From contig CM060731.1 of assembly GCA_030704615.1 (NCBI GenBank), positions 50,344,001 through 50,408,000 on the forward strand: a DNA stretch of 64,000 nucleotides, read 5' to 3'. The translations under genes and the position numbers were made by a program. The DNA comes from Takakia lepidozioides (lineage: Eukaryota > Streptophyta > Takakiopsida > Takakiales > Takakiaceae). Shown here piece after piece: positions 1 to 11,372 of the stretch. Below the pieces are notes generated by a model, which did not search any database, was not told where the DNA came from, and saw nothing but the letters and a program-made list of their open reading frames with translations. How positions within the stretch are numbered: position 1 is the stretch's first letter; each line of letters starts with the position of its first letter.

Positions 1-299
1 CCAAGGGATGAGGGAAGATCAATGTGGGGAAAATGTATAGGCAAATGAAGTCTTACATGGTTCAAAATGTTTGGCCTCTGGATGGTAAAACAGGTCTTCT
101 TGTATGCTCAGAATATATCCGATCCACTCGCCAAGTGGTAGAAGAAATTTAATAATTTCTGAGAGACGGACCCAAAAGGAAAAATAATTAGAATTTCCTG
201 GAGGAGGGGCTGAAGCGAGCTGCTGAATATTTAGTTCTTTGGACCTCACTCCTCACCTTCTCCCTTGCAACAGAAGTATGGTGCCAACCTGTTGACAAA
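1..299. repeat. Inverted copy of the ABCC gene's 5' flank
   Basis: The block is the reverse complement of about 50,473-50,765, the stretch just upstream of the ABCC start codon, with only scattered mismatches and small indels. For example, the run around 100-115 (cttcttgtatgctcag) is the complement of the run near 50,655. A short ORF on the minus strand (19-249) stays open here but is broken by an indel in the 50-kb copy, so I do not call it a gene. The match still holds at base 1, so the duplication probably continues to the left of the window. Confidence 0.85.
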
Positions 300-700
300 G
301 GAAAGGTTCGTCCTTCTGCCTTTCCTGTCATAGGTCTGATATAGATGGGCGTTTGTAATATATAAACTTGAACATTATTGATTATTCCACAAAGTGCTTC
401 ATTCGGAGATCTAAATCTCTGTAGAAAATGTTGTCATTTTCTAAAGCGAGAGTCTAATCCACACATACATGAACATCTTAAATTAAGTCCTTTAGGCACC
501 AGACAGGATTCATAGCAGCCTAGACTGCAAAGAGTCCGAACTAGAGACTTACCTGGATTAAAAAGATCGCCACGGATAGAGCACCCAGTGTTTTACGTGG
601 ATTCACATTCTTATCTTACTCTTATATACAGTTATCACTCGCTTCATCCCTCTCTCCCTCTCCACCACACAGGCCTGTTGACCTGAATTCTTCTTAGAGC
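300..700. repeat. Direct copy of the region upstream of the ABCC gene
   Basis: This block matches about 50,762-51,190 in the same orientation. Shared landmarks are the runs gatgggcgtttgt (near 345 and 50,803), cttcattcggagatct (near 398 and 50,856) and the pyrimidine-rich ctctccctctccaccacac (near 655 and 51,122). The neighbouring block 1-299 copies the adjacent sequence in opposite orientation, so the source segment was duplicated and inverted in part, with a breakpoint near 299/300. Confidence 0.85.
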
Positions 701-776
701 TGGTGGTTGCACCAGAAGTCATAACTTCAGGATTTTCACAGGAGGAAAGACGATGAGTACTCTAGCATACAACTAT

Positions 777-1067
777 GCTAATTATATAGAAACGGAGACA
801 AAGACAGGTTTCTGGAGAGAGAGACTTTATTCGAGAGAGAGATTGAAAGAGATTTATTCAATGGCCTGAAGTGCCTACTTAAATACACAAACCTCAACTT
901 TAGATATTTTTCTATTTGAAGTCCTAGTGCTATTCCTATCTGCACTCCTCTGCCTTTTCTCTGTCTATCGTGACATGAATAGCAAAAGTATCTAACAATA
1001 TCCAACTTGCTATTCAGGGAGCATTAGTTACACTAAAGTGAACAAACTCTCTAACACTCCCACTTTG
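777..1067 (-). mobile_element. Probable Ty1/copia LTR remnant
   Basis: Read on the minus strand, a polypurine tract (caaagtgggag, 1,067-1,057) is followed at once by TGTTAGAGAG (from 1,056), the usual polypurine-tract/LTR junction of plant copia elements. The next about 270 bases end in an AATAAA-containing, pyrimidine-rich stretch typical of an R region. No coding region of the element lies next to it. The far LTR end is not certain. Confidence 0.5.
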
Positions 1068-1089
1068 TGAATCTTCATTGTTCACATAA

Positions 1090-1430
1090 CCCGGCGTCGC
1101 AAAAGCATCACTAAGGGCGCCTCTGCGACGCTAAGGCGTCACAACAGCATCACCACAGTAGGAATTTTTTTTATTTTTTTTATTTTTTGGGCTTTGCGGC
1201 CCTCAACTTCACAAAAGCGTCGCCGAGGCGCCCAACGTTGCGACGCCAGGGGGTCGCCACAGAGGGTCGCAATGGTGTTGTAGTCAGCTTAGGTCATCAC
1301 AAGGACGTCGCTTGGGGCGCCTGGCGGTGGGGGGGTGCAACAACGGCGACGACGCTGGGGCTGGGGTTGGGGTTGGGCATTAAGGTTGTGGAGGTTGCAA
1401 CTCCCCGGCGTCACAAGAGAGACCCCCTTA
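1090..1430. repeat. GC-rich gcgacgcc-type repeat with poly-T
   Basis: The region is rich in gcgacg/cgtcgc motifs around a T-tract (1,168-1,187) and ends in ggggttgggg repeats near 1,357-1,376. A similar mix of gcgacg motifs and long T-runs lies at 21,140-21,430, so it looks like a dispersed repeat. The open frame across it is low complexity and I do not call it a gene. Confidence 0.4.
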
Positions 1431-1486
1431 GAAGGAACTTGAAGGAACTTGAAGGAAATCTTTATATGTATGTATATATTCTAGCG

Positions 1487-1661
1487 GACAACCAGCATGT
1501 AGCCCAGTGGTAATGGGCACGTATCACATTGGATGTGGTTGTGGGTTCAAACCACGGTCTGGTGTGTCATGAAGATGTCCACCTTTCAGCTAGAAGGCAG
1601 TAGCCCTTGCGGTGAAGTGACACCATAAGTTACGCTCCCTTCGGGAGGCGCGTCATACTTT
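1487..1661 (+). mobile_element. tRNA-derived SINE with 12-bp target-site duplication
   Basis: The 175-bp element has an A-box-like run gtagcccagtggtaatgg (1,499-1,516) and a B-box gtgggttcaaacc (1,541-1,553), spaced as in a tRNA promoter. It is flanked by identical copies of tatattctagcg (1,475-1,486 and 1,662-1,673), the target duplication expected of LINE-driven insertion. It does not fold as a complete tRNA and carries an unrelated 3' body, so it is a SINE and not a tRNA gene. Confidence 0.8.
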
Positions 1662-1806
1662 TATATTCTAGCGACGACCGAAGGTCGGAAGCTAGTTTAG
1701 CGTAGAGCAGGAATAGGGTGCCATAGTGCCACGTCATCGTTGCCACGTTTCGTAGACACGTCATCATCGTCGTCAATTTCTTTGGATCCTGCCCGAAATG
1801 CCGAAA

Positions 1807-2690
1807 TCACCAAACTTGTCCCTCACGCGCTACCGCTTCTTTCTCGCTCTTGGGCATTGTGTCAAATACTCGGGTGGCATCCGTCAAACCCTCACACCTG
1901 TAATACATGCTGACAAAGACAGTCCCCACATGGACATCCCCCTCAAGTCCAGCCTCAATGCACGCACATTTTGCATACATGTCCACCAAGGCAGTGTTGA
2001 GGATGACATCTGGTACAATTCCAGCTTTGACAATGTCACCATGGACCTCTTTCCCCTTTTCCAGAGCTCCCAGGCTTGCACACACATTGCAAACAAAAAC
2101 AAACGTTATGTGGTTGGGCTTCAACCCTCGCACATCATTTGCTCGTAGGTCTCCAAAGCCTCCATCTCGTGCATACATGTCCACCAGGGCAGTGTTGAGG
2201 ATGACATCTGGTACACTTCCAACTTTGACGATGTCACCATGGACCTCTTTCCCCTTTTCCAGAGCTCCCAGGCTTGCACACGTATTGCAAACAAAAACAA
2301 ACGTTATGTGGTTGGGCTTCACCCCTTCGCACATCATTTGCTCATAGGTCTCCAAAGCCTCCATCATGTGCATACAATTCCAACTTTGACGATGTCACCA
2401 TGGACCTCTTTCCCCTTTTCCAGAGCTCCCAGGCTTGCACACGCATTGCAAACAAAAACAAACTTTATGTGGTTGGGCTTCACCCCTTCGCACATCATTT
2501 GCTCATAGGTCTCCAAAGCCTCCATCCCGCACCCTTACTGTGCATAGCCTGCAATCATCGCACTCCACGACACCACATCTCGTTCAGCCATACTTTCGAG
2601 CACTCCCTTTGGATCCTCGATGCACGCACATTTGACGTACATTTCCACCAGGGCAGTGTTCAGAATCACATCTGGTAATCTGACAGGCAT
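1807..2690 (-). pseudogene. PPR gene fragment with internal tandem duplications
   Basis: The minus strand encodes PLS-type pentatricopeptide repeats, recognisable from EGVKPNHITF, ALEKGKEVHGDIVK and ALVDMYAK blocks. Such proteins bind organellar RNA. Three near-identical DNA copies of one block of about 160-190 bp lie in tandem (about 1,980-2,150, 2,170-2,350 and 2,390-2,530). The reading frame is kept across two copies, while the upstream part (2,540-2,690) contains a stop (Q to TAA in a YAQ-type context). It lacks a start, an organelle-targeting peptide and an E/DYW end, so it is a broken fragment. PDF-motif exons lie upstream on the same strand. Confidence 0.75.
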
Positions 2691-2694
2691 TCAC

Positions 2695-2935
2695 TTTTTG
2701 CTTTGGTTGTCCCACCATTGACTGGGGTCAGAGAAGTATTCATTCCACAGCTTCTCCTCATCTCTGTTACCTGTTTTTTGATAGTTTCCTGTTGTCACAT
2801 TGGCAGTATCATGTCAAAGTCACTGCAAACTATATTCACTCAACCAGCTAACTCGCAGAATTCAACATGGAAATTTAGGGCCGATTTTGATTAGAGGGAA
2901 AAACAGGGCGAAATGTGTTGAAGAAGGTGCCTTCA
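2695..2935 (-). pseudogene. OSB-like PDF-motif exon copy (first half of motif)
   Basis: On the minus strand the DNA encodes EEKLWNEYFSDPSQWWDN followed by a stop. This is the W...DPSQWWDNR half of the PDF motif found in organellar single-stranded-DNA-binding (OSB) proteins of plants. The intron-like DNA before it (ending near 2,935) matches that at 17,314-17,470 and 61,400-61,525. It is one of several dispersed copies of this exon with its flanking introns. Confidence 0.65.
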
Positions 2936-3114
2936 TGAAGCCTTAACCCCATGGGAACTCTGGAAATCTTCATATTTGAAAAATGGGGTACATTAGATGT
3001 GTTAATATTTTTACTAGAATGCAGAGCCTCGGGCACCTGACTATCAGTGGGAACAGTCACTACAAAACTACTAAGTTAATGCCCGCAGCAGTTGAACACC
3101 ATACAAATTGAGCA

Positions 3115-3607
3115 ACTTAGGATAATGTGAGTGTGCACCTGCTTTCCAGCTTCCAGACTTCCATCTTGATGCACTTAAGCAAGAGACAGACATACGCATC
3201 TCAATCTGCTGAAATGCCTCCTTGGGTTTAAAGTCTGTAGAGCCTATGTCAGTCTACCTACTGGGTATTGTCCAGAATCACATCTGGTACAATTCCAGCT
3301 TTGGCGATGCAACCATGCACCTCTTTGCCTTTTTCAGGGCTTCCACCTGCTTGCACATGCACTGCAAACACACACAAACGTGATGTGGTCAGGCTTCACC
3401 CCTTCCCCCATCATTTGCTCAGAGGTCTCCAAAGCCTCTATCCCGCGCCTCTGATGTGCATACCCTGCAAGCATCGCGTTCCACGACACCACATCTCGTT
3501 CAGCCATAGTGTTGAACACTCCTTTCGCATCCTCAATGCTCCCACATTTGGCATACATGTCCACCAGTGCAGTGTTCAGTGTTCCCTGCTCCTTCAGCTC
3601 CCGCGCC
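3115..3607 (-). pseudogene. PPR gene fragment, downstream part of CACTA-split locus
   Basis: The minus strand reads NTALVDMYAKCGSIEDAK, then MAERDVVSWNAMLAGYA and EGVKPDHITFVCVCSACAS before a frameshift near 3,340. A degenerate second copy of a PPR N-terminal block (EAGKQVHTHII-like, 3,120-3,250) follows. The upstream edge is exactly the left end of the CACTA element. Across the element, the matching PPR fragment resumes at 16,219. The codons at the junction (YAQQG then ARELKEQG) suggest the two parts were once continuous. Confidence 0.7.
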
Positions 3608-4420
3608 CACTAGAAGAAAAACGCAAAATAACCACTCTGTTAACCACTCACTTTGAGTAGTAAAAAGACACTAAACCACTCTGGCCCCAGAGTGATGAAG
3701 AACCAGTGCATTAGGACAAGTGAGTGGTAAAAGACATTACGTGGCACCGGTGGTTAAGGACAGTGGTTCGAACCACTCACGTCCGGGTCCACCTGTTAGC
3801 TGACGTGTCACAGTGGTAAATTAACCACTGTGACATGTCAATGACGTGTCACTGAGGTAAACCAACCACTTATGACGTGTCACAGTGGTAAACTAACGTG
3901 TCATAGTGGTAAAGTAACCACTTCCATTTTGTAGTGGAGACGTGTAAGCCGGTGGTCCGTGGATGAGAGTGAAACATTCAATGACTTCCGAAACCACTTG
4001 TTGAGTGACCACAAAATGACTCATAGAGTCATTATATGAAAACTGAGAATATACAATATCACTCACAGAGTGGTTATGTGAGTGGATGACATCTCTCAGC
4101 AGGTCATTGGAATGACTACCCACAGAGTGGTGTGTAAGCTATTTGAGTCATTCATGGTGTCTCTCTGAGTGGGAACTATGGATTGGAGTCATTACTAACA
4201 GAGTGGTGTGTAAGTGATTAGGAATACCACTGGAGGAATTCATACCACTAATACAGAAATATATATGTGACTACTTATACCACTATACAAGTGGTATAAT
4301 GTAGGCAATTGTGTGCATTTGGCTACTCCCACAGTTTTAAATTATACCACTATTACAGTGATGTGCAAGTGATTATGAACATGACTAGAGGAACACATAC
4401 CACTAGTGTAGTGTTTAAAG
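3608..4420. repeat. Left subterminal repeat array of the CACTA element
   Basis: Dozens of short copies of accactc, gagtggt, agtggta and related words occur in both orientations, for example near 3,635, 3,725, 3,860, 4,070, 4,120 and 4,200. In CACTA elements such subterminal repeats are binding sites for the element's DNA-binding protein (TNPA type). No coding sequence is visible. Confidence 0.8.
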
Positions 4421-4624
4421 AAGTACCATTGGGGATTCAAGCTCCACAAAATAGAATAGAATCCTAGAGAGTTAAGTGTTGGAACATTGTCAACAAAATC
4501 CAGCCATGATAAAAGCACTAAGCCTAACTTGTACACGGCGTCTCCGCATGCATGCTAAGAACACTGAACTGCTTTCATGCCTTCTTCTCACTGCCAGCAA
4601 TGTCTATGCCCGGGCGAACGAAAT

Positions 4625-7521
4625 CTAAGCCCTCTTCATGTTCTTCTCTGGCCAAAGACAATTCAGACCAACGACATCCTCCAACATTGTTTGCGGTGGG
4701 ACCTCTTCCTCGTTATGGTGAGGCAAGACACAATTGGCAATATAGATATCATTTACCTCAACCCGCCACAATCCCTCAGGTATAACACGACAGTGATATG
4801 TATCTTTGCCAGGCACACCAGTGACAATTCCACTGGCAGCCCTGTGTCGTGGTAAATGAGGATCATACAGGCTGATTTTGTCCTTCAACTTAAACTACAC
4901 ACAGCACCCACCATAAAACCCACATTAATCAACCCATGAAGACATACATGTACATTGAAAACTAGATAATGAGGACCGCCCAGTATAAGCAATCACTGTA
5001 GAGTACTTTTGGTAGCATAAGAATATCTGCCACTGTGGCAGGGGGTTGATATTTGGGGGTTGCCTTTGAAGGCGCAGCAGTTGGTGCACTGTCAGTGGCA
5101 GTATCAAGAGCGGCTTTCTCAGCCTGCACACATCACGCCCAACACCCCTTAGCAGTTTCATTTAGCAATGCATCTACTAATAGTTTGAAGTACCCAACAT
5201 GTAAATGGCCACATTGTACAGAACTGATAGCCAACAGGTGCATGCATGCTCACCTCTAGTACGGAAACTGCTGCATGGAGAGGTGCCTCCTGAAGGCCCA
5301 CCTGACTCTTACTCCCGCTAGAACTTGGTGTTATGTCACCATTTGCATCAGTCAAGGACTTTGTGCCTTTGGCAGCAGTGGCTCTGGTCACACGCTCTCC
5401 TTTTCGCATGTACTTCTTCTCAGCTCCCTTCACGATGGCTGGGGCAGGGTCCTCTGCTTTAGTCCCCTTCTACATGCCAACAAAACAACAAGGTATAGTA
5501 CATGAGTACGTCTTACCATACCTGATGCATAGAATTCATGGCACACACCAATAAATAGATCATTCATGAAATGTTTTCAGAGTCAAAAACAGAAAGCCCA
5601 AGGACATGAACCAAGACAAAGTCTTTGAGGGCGTACCTCTTTCTGTGGGGAAGTTGGCTTCACATGCTGATTTGCCAACCCCCTACTGTCACCCTTACCA
5701 GCACTCTCGGTGGAGCAGACGTCCTCACCAGCAGCCAATATTGCTGTCCCGCCAACTCCACCTCCCTTCTTAAGTGGCAATTTATCAAGAATTCCCTTGC
5801 GCCCCAATTTTACTTGGGTCACCACAAGGTCCTCAATGGTAGACGACTTTGGCTTTTCCCCAACCTCAAGAGGTTCTCCCTGCACCCAAGCAAAACATAC
5901 CAGAGCAGTAAACTTCAAAGTCAACTAACACTGAATGGATGACAACCACAAAAATAAGTTGGGGTGAAGGTGCACAAACCACCTTCTCCGTAGCAGTCTT
6001 GCCTCCCAAGCCTACGTCGGAATTGCAAGGTTCAATAACAGTACATATTGGGATAGTAGTTGGAGGAGGGGCGGTTGCTGACATTCCCAACATCATTGCC
6101 ATCAATGCATCCAGTTTTTTGCTATTGTCCGCAGAAGCCTTAGCAACTTCTGCTTTTATAGTGGCCAATTCGCCCTCAATCGTCGGGATCTGAACGTCTG
6201 CCAAGGCAAGCACATTGCCCTCAAGGGACGACAGTCGAGACTACATCGCATTGCCCCCTCCCTATACATCCAAAGAAAGACATATAATCAGCCCGCATGG
6301 CCTGGCTACTGCTCTAGCAAAATGAATGCAACAAAAAAAAAAATACCCACATGCCATTTACCTGTGCACCTCCAATTGACTGGGAGCCTAAACCCTTGTC
6401 CGCCTTCGTTGTGTGTGCCAGCTCAGTGATGCTTGGACTTTGTGCTCTCTCTTTCTTCTGCAAGGGCCACAACAAAAAAAAATTAGCCCTTATTCATCCA
6501 AACAAATGGGGCGTTTACAGAGGCATGACTGTAGTGACAGTTTGCAACTACCTCACAGGGCAGAGATGGTATCCTACTCCATCACATACATGTGTATATA
6601 TGTACATACATATAGATGTATACATATACTAAAATGTGGTGGGTTGGTAACATTGGATCGTGCTCTTTTCATGTTCTCACTTTCTTTCTTCCCCTTGGGG
6701 GAATCCCAGTACTTCACCAATGCATCCCAATGGCAGGACTTTACACTCGGAGGGCATGGACCTCCAGCCAACCACACCAAGCTTTAACTTTTGGCGGTGT
6801 ACTTTTATAATCCTCCCACATGCTTTCTGGAACTTGTCAACGCTCATAAGTTTAGGATAGTACTCAAAATCCGCGTCCATGGATTCCTTAACCTTGGCCA
6901 TGTCACTGGGTTCCTGCTTGTCTGCTAGCAAAATGCTAGGATCAAGATATCTGATGCAGAGTCCCCGCAAGGAGCTCTGCCAGTAATCCTTCCCCTCACA
7001 CCCATGGTCTACTTCCCCTTAGAGTTTAGTTGTACCTTGTGCGGCTTCAGCCCAACAGATTTGCGGGCTTTCGCATCAGTTTCATGTTCCTTTGCAGCCA
7101 GTCTTTTTTGTCTTTTTTGTCTTTTTTTGTTTGCAGCCTGCGACGCCACATCCCCTTGCTGTGTGGAATCTTGATCATCACCAGCAGGGGGGGGGAATGG
7201 AGGAGCAGCACCATTAAAAGGGGGGCCTGCCCACTGCCCACCAGCGGCGTTGCATGGAGGGCCCCAAGTTTGGACACCTCCTTGTACCCAAGCTCCTTGG
7301 GGTCCTCCATTGGACCCACTTGGAATCCATGACCACGTGTTCGTCGTCTGTGGAGGGGCTATGGGCTGCTGCCAGGTAGGTGCTCCTTGCTGCAGCCATG
7401 TTTGCCCACCTCTGGATTGCACCCATGGGCCATTCGGGCCTTGTTGCACCCATGTCGTAGGTGGACCAGTAGCATTCGCCACAGCCTCAGTCCCCCCTTC
7501 CTTTGCGCGCTTTGATGCAGC
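4625..7521 (-). CDS. CACTA second gene, TNP1-like protein, multi-exon
   Basis: A series of minus-strand blocks reads as one gene: about 7,521-7,013 (Trp/Gly/Pro/Gln-rich, then a Lys/Arg-rich AANKKRQKRQKR stretch), 7,010-6,677 (DYWQSSLRGLC... ESMDADFEYYPKLMSVDKF), 6,460-6,361, 6,240-5,980 (helical, probable coiled coil), 5,885-5,636, 5,475-5,254, 5,127-5,010 and 4,893-4,625. The last block (GIVTGVPGKDTYHCRVIPEG, ending ...NCLWPEKN) resembles the C-terminal domain of plant En/Spm TNP1 proteins. This family is thought to bind the subterminal repeats. A frame change lies near 7,010-7,020 and I found no clear ATG exon, so it may be broken. Exon edges are approximate. Confidence 0.6.
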
Positions 7522-7529
7522 CTAACACA

Positions 7530-8294
7530 AGCCCCTCCACCCCACAAAGTTAGCAATGATGGAAAATAAGGCCAACTGGGCAACGAGCAAGGTCGGCAGT
7601 TCGTGAACGCATACAAACCTTGGCCCAACGTGCCAAGAAAAGTTTGGCATCCAATGGCGTGAATGCATGGAATGTCATGCTCTGGCGCCCTAGCAATGTC
7701 CCACATCCATTCAATATTAAAACCCTAACACATGTTCTAACCCTTTGAAATTTAATCCAGCAGTCAAGCCATACATAGTCCAACTCGTAAGCCATTCATC
7801 TTTCTAACAAAGTTTCCAGGTCATTCACATTTAGGAAAGAACCAAGGTTTGATATATAACATTTACCACCATATATGCAGATTGTAAACTCATCACAAAA
7901 GCTGATTGCAGATCTGGAGATAAATCTCCGGAACCAGGCTCAAAGCATTCAGGTTCGAAATGAAACAATCAACCACTCATGCTAAGTTCACAAGCCAATC
8001 ATAGTAGTAATAGGCTTGGTTATATAAACCAATCACCATCTCAGTCACTGTAAGCATATACATTTCATGAGCCATTCTCCAGCCTCTCCCTCACTCTCAG
8101 TCCAGCCCCACACACTCCCTTCTCCATCAGTTCATCACTCCAAAGATCATTCCTCCGCCATACACCCTAGCCTCTTACTCACTTAGATTTACCCTAAACC
8201 TTGCTCGGTTCTGCCTCTACCTCTGCTTTAAGCAAAACCCTACCCTAAACCCTACACATCATGAAAATGCTCAATTGCTTCCACAATCTGAGAG
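7530..8294. other. Non-coding interior of the CACTA element
   Basis: I see no recognisable gene here. The stretch has several ccctaaac/accctaa words near 8,160-8,255 but no telomere array. It is probably the promoter side of the divergent TNP1-like gene. Confidence 0.4.
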
Positions 8295-8309
8295 GAACTA
8301 AGGGTGAGA

Positions 8310-9831
8310 TTGTACTCATAAGACGTTGTTTGCCGTAGCCTTGTGGCCATTGACCCCGCGCCCAGTTTGAGCGGGAACAAAAGGAACAGAACCTACCTCT
8401 GTCAGGGGCTGATGTTGGTAGTAAAACTTACCTTCATATAAAGAATTAATCCGGGTTTTCCAGATATCCTCTAGAAATTCCTTCACACAAGCATCAATCT
8501 GTTGTGTGTGATTTGCCCAAAAACTAGGCCTGGGCTTTTGGCTCAGCCTCGAGACTTTCAAAGTTGGTAAACAGGGGTACAGGCACAATTCCCTTGATAG
8601 AATTGAAGAGAGCGTCTCTTTGGTGAGAGAACCCCGGACAGTGTATCACAAAATGAATATTGTCTTCAGATTGCCCACACAACGGACAATTGCACTCTCC
8701 CTTTCCTCTCTGCTTCTGTTAGTTGTTCAAAGGTAGGCTTCCTGCCCTGAGTTTGAATTTCAGTCTATTGCCGAGAGTGGGTAGACCTTGAGGTCATCCA
8801 AGATGTCGTCCCCCATGTCACTGACTGGAAACAAGTTCAGGGAAGTTTTCTGCCTAACTTCATTTTCATCAGACAATCTCATGGCAACAAACATGGCTTT
8901 GGACACTACAGCCTCTAAGTCAGATTTATCTAGCAGGGTCAAGACTTGGGGATCCAGGTCCAGGTCCTTGAGAATCTCTGCTACTCTCTTCTACCAAGAC
9001 TTAGCCCGTTTGACAGGGCGGTCCTGTTTCCAAGATATAGAGTCGATTAACTTAGGATATCTGGTCTTGGGCATTTGTTGTAGCTGACCCCACCATCTGA
9101 CCTTGAATTCATGTCGTCGGGAGCTTAAGGACGGAATGCCAAACTCACCCCGAACAGCCACATTGGCTGTTTTGGAGCATGCTGACATACACTCCTTAAG
9201 CACCCCCACTTGAATGGATTCTACAGACTTAGCCTGGTTGGAGTTATCAACCATATAGCAGATTCGTACTTCCATGCAGGTCTAATAACGCGACAAAGCA
9301 TGGTTTTCTAAACCTCAGAGTTGACCCCTCTGCAGTGGAAAAATTTTGTGAGCCCCAGACCTTTGCCTTTGCCAGTTTGAACAACTTTCCGGATATGTGC
9401 ATCCCAATTACAATTGGAGGAAGACTGAATGCCCAAGTAAGTGTAGGGTTTAGGGTGGACCGGGATCTCTTGGGTATCCCACTGCCACTTAAGATCACTT
9501 CATCCCTCTCCTCTGTCGTTGAATGCTACCACTGCACATTTGCTGACATTAGCCTCTAGCCCCCAAAGATCAAAGTATCTCTTCGCGCAATCAATCAACT
9601 CCTGGAGATTGGTTGGAGTCTCTCCTATGCCTGCGAAGTCATCCGCAAACATAAGGGCTGGTATGGTGGTATCACCCACCCTTAACCCTAAATCCCTCAC
9701 TTTCCACATCCTCGAGGAGTTGATTGATGGAAACATTGAAGAGCAGAGGGGAGAGAGTACATCCTTGAGCTACACCTTGGTCTATGTCAAAGAAGTTGGA
9801 CTTCTGTCTGTTAACAGTGACACAGCTATGT
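8310..9831 (-). mobile_element. 5'-truncated LINE nested in the CACTA, 15-bp TSD
   Basis: Identical flanks gaactaagggtgaga at 8,295-8,309 and 9,832-9,846 mark a target-primed insertion of 1,522 bp. On the minus strand it encodes the end of a reverse transcriptase with the catalytic box ALMFADDF and LWGLEANVSKCAVVAF (about 9,720-9,500). It then encodes the C-terminal region with a CPLCG...IHCPGF zinc-knuckle-like part and WANHTQQIDACVKEFLEDIW (about 8,530-8,400). Frames are broken in several places. Copies of the same 3' end occur at 34,358-34,652 and 39,075-39,640. Confidence 0.85.
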
Positions 9832-9834
9832 GAA

Positions 9835-10880
9835 CTAAGGGTGAGAGAGGGAGAGAGATAGAGACAGAGACAGAAGGGGTCTTAGGGATCCCACCGCCAG
9901 CTTGTTACCCTCCTTGGTTGGGGTGGATGTCCTTAAGGGCCGCTTGGAAGGAGTCATGCGAACAACAATCTTCTCAGCACTCTGGTCTTCCTCCTTGTCC
10001 GTGCTCTTGCTCTCTGCTGAGTAGTCAGCACTGGGAGTCGCTCCACTATCCTCCCCCGGGTTGGTCTCCAAGTCGTTGGACTCCTTCTCCGCCACCCCAT
10101 GTGAACATGACTCCTCTCCCTCAAACGAGTACTCCTTCGCATTAGGCCGTTCCACACATAGCGGGCAGTACGCAGGGGTCTTTCTTTCTCTCTACTCTCC
10201 CACAATTGCCCGGGTCACTCACAACAAAACGCCCTCACAAGCCCAGGAAGCTCAAAAAGCGAAGCACACACACTTAGTACGCTCGCGTGAGAGACATGAG
10301 GTTGTCCAAGTGCCAGGTTGCATCCGACGGTCCACGTCCATCCAATGGCGGAGATGGGATGTGGACACGTTGTTTTTTTTTTAAAAACAAATTAGGGTAC
10401 ATATTAAACACTACACTAGTGTCCATAACCACTACATCCTGCTGACATGGCAGTCTTCTAGGGGCTCTTGGGACCTCAACTACCTTTCATGAAACAGACG
10501 TAAGTCTGGCATGGAAGCAACGCAGGGGAGGCCATCTCTCGGCTCAGGTGCTGCGATCGCATTGCAAGTGCAGGGAAGGAGGGAAGGAATCATCGCATGA
10601 ACACTATTCGAGCAGGGAAACAACTTCGACTTACAGTGCAGTGCCCTTGGAGCTCCAATCCAAAAACCAAGCTTTGTTTTCAGCTACCCTGATAGCACGA
10701 TACCGTTCATATTCCACCATCCCTTCGCATTCTCCTGGGGTAAGTGACTCCTCTTCTCCTCCACTTTCGCTCTCTGCTGAACCAGGTGCTCTTGCCAAAT
10801 CGCCTCCAGTGCCATCGTCGTTCAAATGTTTTGGGTTGCGTTCACTCTTTGCCATAGAACCTGCACTCTCCTTCAGCAAA
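9835..10880 (-). pseudogene. Unidentified acidic coding pieces inside the CACTA
   Basis: Two minus-strand open stretches, about 10,880-10,631 and 10,155-9,870, encode Ser/Glu-rich acidic sequence. The first contains VEYERYRAIRVAENKAWFLD, a charged helix like those found near the N-terminus of various plant nuclear proteins. The second contains VVRMTPSKRPLRTSTPTKEG. They do not resemble CACTA proteins and could be a captured host gene fragment. I cannot name the gene. They lie between the nested LINE and the TNP2 gene. Confidence 0.3.
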
Positions 10881-11372
10881 ATTGAAAAGAGACTGAGCCT
10901 AACTAAACCCTACAAGTGCACATTCAGATTGAGCGATGGAGGAGGCTGTAGATATAAGCACATGACAACAGACGGGCTAACGGCTTCGTGCTAACTACAA
11001 ATGCATATGATGGGTTGGGCTATTGCTCACAACCTTCAAGACATCCTATCTTAAAGCACTATAGCTTGTACCTAGAAGTAGGGTCTGCTAGGTCACCACG
11101 TAGTGATTCAATCCACTCTGAATATTACTAAGAAGGTGGTTTGTAGATGACAAGAGGCAACTTTTTCCATTTTCTACACTGTCAGAGTCATACTCACTTT
11201 TTTTGTAGTTCTAAAGTTGAAATATGAGGTGTGAAACAACCACTCAGAAAGTGGTACCTTACAACTCTATGAGTAGAGATGTACAGTAGATTGTTGAAAT
11301 TTTTGCTTTTTAGGGACTTGGTATATTAATCTTGATTCTCCCCTCATACCAGGAAAGGAATTCCTTAGCATC
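10390..11372. promoter_or_regulatory. Upstream region of the CACTA TNP2 gene
   Basis: The last part, 11,100-11,372, repeats the element's own accactc/gtggta words (for example near 11,245). It leads to the ATG at 11,373 and is likely to contain the transposase promoter. I do not see a clear TATA box. Confidence 0.3.

Noticed and set aside
19-249. 76-codon minus-strand ORF as a gene
   Set aside because: It lies in the copied ABCC 5' flank, and the matching stretch at 50.6 kb has an indel that breaks it. There is no family resemblance.
1187-1513. 108-codon plus-strand ORF
   Set aside because: It covers a GC-rich repeat and runs into the SINE. Composition explains the open frame.
1499-1553. 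tRNA gene from A- and B-box
   Set aside because: There is no cloverleaf 3' half, and the segment is flanked by a target duplication with a SINE body. The same applies at 22,712.
3608-4420. CRISPR-like array of short repeats
   Set aside because: Repeats are 6-9 bp, irregular, in both orientations, and sit at a CACTA end in a plant genome.
8160-8255. Telomere-like ccctaaa words
   Set aside because: There are only a few scattered copies, not a tandem array.
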